From Benincasa hispida (lineage: Eukaryota; Streptophyta; Magnoliopsida; Cucurbitales; Cucurbitaceae): a DNA stretch of 64,000 nucleotides. Below, piece after piece: positions 59,491 through 64,000 of the stretch. Position numbers and translations under genes: made by a program. Each line of letters opens with the position of its first letter. The first letter of the stretch is position 1. The notes beneath the pieces were generated by a model. The model made no database searches, was not told the origin of the DNA, and worked only from the letters and a program-made list of their open reading frames with translations. The stretch is from positions 16,723,129-16,787,128 of the forward strand of contig NC_052350.1 in NCBI RefSeq assembly GCF_009727055.1, written 5' to 3'.

Positions 59491-59649
59491 GTTTTCATGA
59501 AGGGGAGTAAATATATTATATTCTTTTAGAAGTATGTATTATGAAATATGAACTATTTTTCCTTCATTAGGGTTTTTCCCATTGAGTTTTTCCTAGTAAG
59601 GTTTTAACGAGGCATATTCTATATATATATATGGGCATCTAAGGGGGAG

Positions 59650-60007
59650 TATTATGAATATTATAATAGAAAATAGATGTCTATTGCTTAGTGTCCCAAA
59701 GGCCATGTGCCACCATTCATGTTGTCCATGTGCCATGTAGTTATTCATGCTTGATGTCTATGTAAGTCCACATCCTACTTGTCACTTTGTAGTGACATTT
59801 GGTGGATCTTAAGAACACATACATTGGTGAGAATTCCACTTCCACCAATTTTCATATTATCCAATTTCATGATTTTGGTTATTTTATGTTTTAGTTATTT
59901 TATTTTATAATTTTAGTTTTTATTTATTTATTTATTATTATATAAAAATATTATTTATTATATTTTTCATATCCATATTCCCGTTATGCTTCTCAATTTT
60001 CATAACA
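59650..60007 (+). repeat. 3' LTR of the Copia element
   Basis: Begins TATTATGAATATT and ends TTCATAACA. Relative to the left LTR it has about 15-20 substitutions by eye and a longer T/A stretch near 59930-59960. This suggests an old insertion. Confidence 0.9.
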
Positions 60008-60012
60008 AGAAT

Positions 60013-61206
60013 GACTTAACAAAATTAAACCAAAAGCAACGGGCAAAAGTAGGGAGAATAGGTTAATAAAATTAAAACTAAAACCAACAAAAAAAAAAAA
60101 AAAGTAAGGAAGAAAATGGAGAAAAGATACCTTATGATAATTGAAGGTTTAACTTAGCTATTTATATATCAATTTTTTATTTGAAATCTTAATTTTATGT
60201 TAAAAAATAAATTTAGATTTGTTATTTTGTAGTGATGTTTGTTAAAAAAATTAAAAAAAAAAGATAATAGTAATATTATTTTGAAATAAAAAAATTATTT
60301 AATTAATATTTATCACCATAATAACCTAATTAGATATCTTCCAAAAAGAAAAGAAAAATTAACATGACTGAGAGAACTTTTTTCTATTGTTATTATTTAT
60401 GTGATATAGAAATTGTGATTTCTTTCAAATGTGAAACGCAGAATTTTTTTTAATGATAAACTTTACATCTTAAATCAAATATTAGAAATAACCAAATTTT
60501 AAACCAATTTAGTTTAAGAAAATTGCATTGTATGACATATTTAAGAAACCAAAGTCATGACTTCAACTTTATTGTAATTGGAGGTGTGACAATCACATAA
60601 CAATCAGATAGCAATCATATATAAATTTGATAGCAATCACATAGAAATCAGAAAATTTTCAAGCAGGAGTTTTTTGTCATGTTTACAAAAAAAGCAAAAC
60701 TAGGGACAAACTGAATTTTCAATTTATTTTTTATTAAAGTTGCAATTGCCCCTTTTCTTTATCTGTAATTTTAGTTTTTTAATAATGAATTTTGGATCTT
60801 CAATCAAATGTTAGAATCAATTATTAGAGATAACAAAATTTTAAAACCAGTTTAATTTACGTGTAATTCTTATTTATCAATGATAAATTTTGGATTTTAA
60901 ATCAAATATTTTAATGATAAAATTTAGATCTTAAATCAAATATTAGATATTACTAAATTTTAAACCAATAAAATCAATGATATTTTTTTTGAAATCCACG
61001 TAAATGAGATAATTTTTTTAATGATAAACTTTGTAATCAAATATTAGAGATAAATTTAATTTACCTGAATTATAAACTATTTTTTTAATGATCTTAATGT
61101 AAGATTACGTGCTCTATACCAATCACTAAAAACAGAAAATGGGGAAAACAAATATTTCTCCCTATAGCCCTTTTTAGATAGTATAGATTATTATCTTTTT
61201 TTTTTT
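60013..61206. repeat. AT-rich degenerate repeats ('aaatcaaatattagagata' type)
   Basis: From about 60455 to 61080 a unit like 'aatgataaatttt', 'aaatcaaatattagaga', 'aaattttaaaccaattta' returns four to five times, about 90-140 bp apart where adjacent. Between 60590 and 60760 lies a short segment with 'acaatcagatagcaatca' and 'ttgcaattgcccc', an inverted relative of the repeat at 15215-16310. Confidence 0.6.
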
Positions 61207-61530
61207 TTTTAATTTATCGTGTGAATGCCAAAAATAGAGGAAATTATTTTTTAATTTTATATTTTAAATTTTTTATATTTATTTAAGGTGGAGTAGAGAT
61301 TATTAGAGATAAAATGAAAGAAAGAAAAAATTTGAAAAAGATGCCTATCTAAAAAATTGCTAGCGAAGTCTTAAGAATAAATGGAAAATAAAGGGAAAAA
61401 AACACACAAATGTGGGAACAATGGTGAACAAAATTAAAAAAATTATATACTCATAAAGGAGAACAGGTTAACAAACTTCAAACCAAAACCAAGAAAGAAA
61501 AAGGGAGAATGAGTTAACAAAATTGAAACC
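61207..61530 (+). repeat. Dispersed direct repeat, copy 2 (partner 54415-54746)
   Basis: Same order of phrases as copy 1, including 'gagattattagagataaaat' and 'aataaagggaaaaaa'. Its last part 'gggagaatgagttaacaaaa' resembles the target site used by the Copia element (copy 1 plus 60008-60100). Confidence 0.7.
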
Positions 61531-62300
61531 AAAACCAAAAAAAAAAAAAAAAAAACAAAAAACAAAGTAAAACTCTGACTTTTTATAGCGTTTTTGTAGA
61601 GCTAAATAATAAAGTATGAAGGTATAGCTTATTTATTTTATAAAAACATTTAATAGCGTCTTTCATTAAAGTTATAGTATGTTTATATAGTTAAAATAAT
61701 ATGCCATCTTTAACTTATAATAGTACTTTTAACGCTGTAATATAGTATTTATAGCTTTAAACTTATGCTATAGTAAATTTATTTAGTCTTTTCTAATAAC
61801 TATAATTACTATAATAATCTTTTGATAGAACTTTTTTTTTTTCACTATATATATTTTGTTATAGCTTTGCTCATGGTTATAAAAAGTACAATTTTTTTCT
61901 CAACAAGAATAATTTGTATAATTATTATTTATATTTGTATTAAAAATAAATTCATGACTCGAACTCAACCCACACATATTAAATACTTCATGACACATTA
62001 AATACCATGACTTTCATTCATAATAACATTAAAAAAAAAATGTAATCATTTACTAGAACAAAGTATACAAATGATACAAAATAAAGTAACGTATCTTTCA
62101 TGTTCATTTTTGCAAGCCTTCTTTGTTCATTTGTAATTCCTAAGATTTTCTTGATCTCCCAATGAACATTTCTTTTGAAAGTTGATTTGTACCTTTTGAT
62201 GGACACCTATTAAACAAAAAAACATAGACACATATTAAATAAACAAACATAACAAAAAAACTATTGAATTAATAGCACAAGTCATTTAGAATAGAATTAT
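61531..62300. other. Intergenic
   Basis: AT-rich DNA with 'ttatagc'-type phrases (61580-61770) recurring loosely. No gene recognised. Confidence 0.5.
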
Positions 62301-62379
62301 TAAGGGAAATTGCCGATTTTGATTTTTGTCTCGTGAGATAACTTCATGAGACAAAAGTCAAAATCGAGAATTTTCCTTA
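62301..62379. other. 79-nt near-perfect foldback
   Basis: Left arm 62301-62336 and right arm 62344-62379 (36 nt each) are reverse complements apart from five positions, with a 7-nt loop. As RNA (plus strand) three of the five would be G-U pairs, leaving two real mismatches. It could be a tiny foldback transposon or a small-RNA hairpin. No transcription evidence is available from sequence alone. Confidence 0.8.
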
Positions 62380-62935
62380 GTAATCCTAATCTAGGCTAGT
62401 GATACCAAATAATGACTATTTGTAATTGTTATTATTAAACTTTAAACATTTTACATGTGTTCTTTACTAGAACTCTATATTTACTCTTTCAAATCGCGAA
62501 CATCTCCAAATATAAATTATCCATGATCAGAAGAAGCAGAGAAGCAAGAAGAACAAGAAGGATTACAGCAGTTTGTCCATTGAAGCCTATATCTACTTTA
62601 CATGGTATATATTCTTTGTATTTTTCTGTTTTCTCAAGGTTTCATTACAATTCATTCCCCTCTAAACTATTTCTCTCTAATCATTTTCACACACACCGAA
62701 AAAATGTTCAAAATATGAGGACATATTGGCAAATATGTGAATAAATTGAAACTAAAAATCAGTCAAAAAGACGTCATAAAATATAAGACCTTACATTTAA
62801 TAATTAATAGGTGCTCTGTTTTCAAGCCTCTAGTACTTCACTGGAAGAAAACTACAACCCCTTAAAACCTTCTAGCAAAATAATAGACTCAGATCCTTGC
62901 ACCCAAATAATCCATAAGCAAAACAAAAATACACA
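62380..62935. other. Intergenic
   Basis: Open frames near 62457-62744 and from 62811 onward match no family I know. The second is largely made of the repeat that follows. Confidence 0.45.
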
Positions 62936-62938
62936 ACC

Positions 62939-63072
62939 ATTCATGGACAAAACAACTTTCCAACTCTATAATATTCATGGACAAAACAACTTTCCATTTT
63001 ATCACCCTGATAGCATTCATGGACAAAACACAACTTCCCTTCTTATCACCCTGATAGCATTCATGGACAATT
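62939..63072. repeat. Tandem repeat, unit 34-44 bp, four copies
   Basis: Units start with 'attcatggacaaaaca' at 62939, 62973, 63015 and 63059. The second and third end in 'atcaccctgatagc'; the first and last carry 'aactctataat'. Confidence 0.88.
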
Positions 63073-63344
63073 TTTTTTTTTAACTCTATAATAGCATCCA
63101 TTATAGATTTAGAAAATAGACTTAAATGGCACTTGCACACACAATAGGTTCAAAATAACAATATAATCACACAAAGACATGAATCAAACTTTAGTCGGAC
63201 ACAATAGGCTAAAAAATTTGAATAGGAATGGGCCATAAGAGTGGAAAAAAGAAAAAGAGAAATAAATAGAGAGAAAGATATACAATTGAGGAACATAAAA
63301 ACCTGTGCAAAATGTGCTGATTTGTGATTTTACCATATGACTTG

Positions 63345-63414
63345 TTTTTTGATGAAAAGTGCCTCATTTCATGATCTTCTTTTTTGATGAAAAGTGCCTC
63401 ATTTCATGATCTTC
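63345..63414. repeat. Perfect 35-bp tandem duplication
   Basis: Two identical units, 63345-63379 and 63380-63414, containing 'gatgaaaagtgcctcatttc'. Confidence 0.9.
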
Positions 63415-63789
63415 TAACTCGTCCCTGAGATTCATCGTTTGCAGTTCTTCATGGGTATCTTGTCCTTCCTTTCCAAGTTCTATATACATCATTAAAGACA
63501 AGTATATAAAGACTTAAGAATCTTGGAAGAAAGACTGATGTATCCAAGGAAACATAAAAGAAAGAAAAATAGCCATTAGCCTACAATCAATAAATTAGTG
63601 AATTGACCTTGTAATGTGGGGGAAAGAAATGTTCAAGTTTCACTCTCAAATAGAGACCAATCACAATCTCCAAACTACAATGTTGAATTGTCTAAGTGAA
63701 ACTCATCCTATGAGATAAACTGAATCTTAAGGCATTTCAATCAAACTTTAGCTATATTAGAAATCTTTGAAATGTGTTTGTTTATGTTA

Positions 63790-63987
63790 AAGCAATATGA
63801 TTATGAATCAACAATCTCAAATTTTCTCTCTATACTCAACAGTTTTAGAGAGAATAATGATCTTATTCAATTAATCAGGCTGAAGATACATATATATATA
63901 GGCAACTAAGAAACCCTAATCTAGGAGATATAAAATTAAAATAAAAGAAAACTAATTATAATTACAATATAAATACATATCATAACA
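63790..63987 (-). mobile_element. Copia-type LTR at the window edge, minus orientation
   Basis: Read on minus, a polypurine tract 'cttgagggagag' (63988-64000) is followed by TGTTATGATATG at 63987, the usual junction of internal region and 3' LTR. A TA-rich 'atatatatatag' lies at 63890-63900. The element's body must lie beyond 64000. The low-coordinate end of the LTR is a guess. Confidence 0.6.
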
Positions 63988-64000
63988 CTCTCCCTCAAGC

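Larger units (their letters stand above)
54742..60012 (+). mobile_element. Structurally complete Copia retrotransposon with AGAAT target duplication
   Basis: Left LTR 54747-55089 (343 bp) and right LTR 59650-60007 (358 bp) are similar over their length with scattered substitutions and one length difference near the end. The flanking AGAAT at 54742-54746 and 60008-60012 is a perfect 5-bp target duplication. A polypurine tract ('aagggggag', 59641-59649) abuts the right LTR. Both LTRs start TATTATG and end ATAACA; the usual TG start is TA in both. The usual TGGTATCAGAGC site is not present after the left LTR; 'cgttattagcacgagctcc' follows instead. The coding region is full of stops and deletions, so the element is non-autonomous now. 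Confidence 0.92.

Noticed and set aside
62811..63083. 90-codon open frame on plus
   Set aside because: Its second half is the translated tandem repeat at 62939-63072, and the first half has no recognisable domain.

Overview
The window is AT-rich nuclear DNA of a flowering plant. It has spliced genes with GT-AG introns, plant-specific E3 ligase families, and layer on layer of decayed retrotransposons and Mutator-like elements (MULEs). MULEs that carry a DUF1985/Ulp1-type gene, together with dispersed CTATCAGTGATAG-type repeats, suggest a cucurbit (melon/cucumber relatives). That taxonomic call is inference from family knowledge and was not tested.

Only two genes look intact. On the minus strand at 2.6-6.7 kb is a ten-exon ankyrin-RING E3 ligase of the XBAT33/XBOS34 type. 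On the plus strand at 24.7-26.1 kb is an intronless RING-H2 ligase of the ATL13 type. An F-box gene at 50.1-51.2 kb (minus) is a pseudogene with frameshifts and a Trp-to-stop change.

The rest is mobile DNA and repeats. At 8.5-10.5 kb lies MULE 'A', a deletion derivative in which the start of a mudrA transposase (+) converges on a DUF1985 gene (-). At 30.5-43.9 kb lies MULE 'B', with the same convergent layout: DUF1985/Ulp1-like gene on plus, MULE transposase with DDE, SWIM and zinc-knuckle remnants on minus. B was later split by long LTR insertions (34.83-37.01 kb and 37.21-40.71 kb). A third long LTR (10.49-12.30 kb) is joined to a Copia deletion derivative (12.30-15.13 kb). A second Copia of the same protein family is structurally complete at 54.75-60.01 kb, with two LTRs and a perfect AGAAT target duplication, but it is dead at the protein level. 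A minus-strand Copia 5' end sits at 49.08-49.95 kb, and another Copia LTR enters at the right edge. A TRIM-like miniature retrotransposon (19.14-19.85 kb) abuts a LINE relic (19.86-20.31 kb).

The most unusual signal is two families of short palindromes. Degenerate clusters of AAACGATCGTTT-like units lie in the noncoding parts of MULE A and inside the long LTRs. Clusters of CTATCA(G/T)TGATAG units lie in the introns of MULE B and form a 1-kb array about 0.7 kb upstream of the ATL13-like gene. The second palindrome is the same as the core of the bacterial tet operators. A 79-nt near-perfect foldback at 62.3 kb also stands out.
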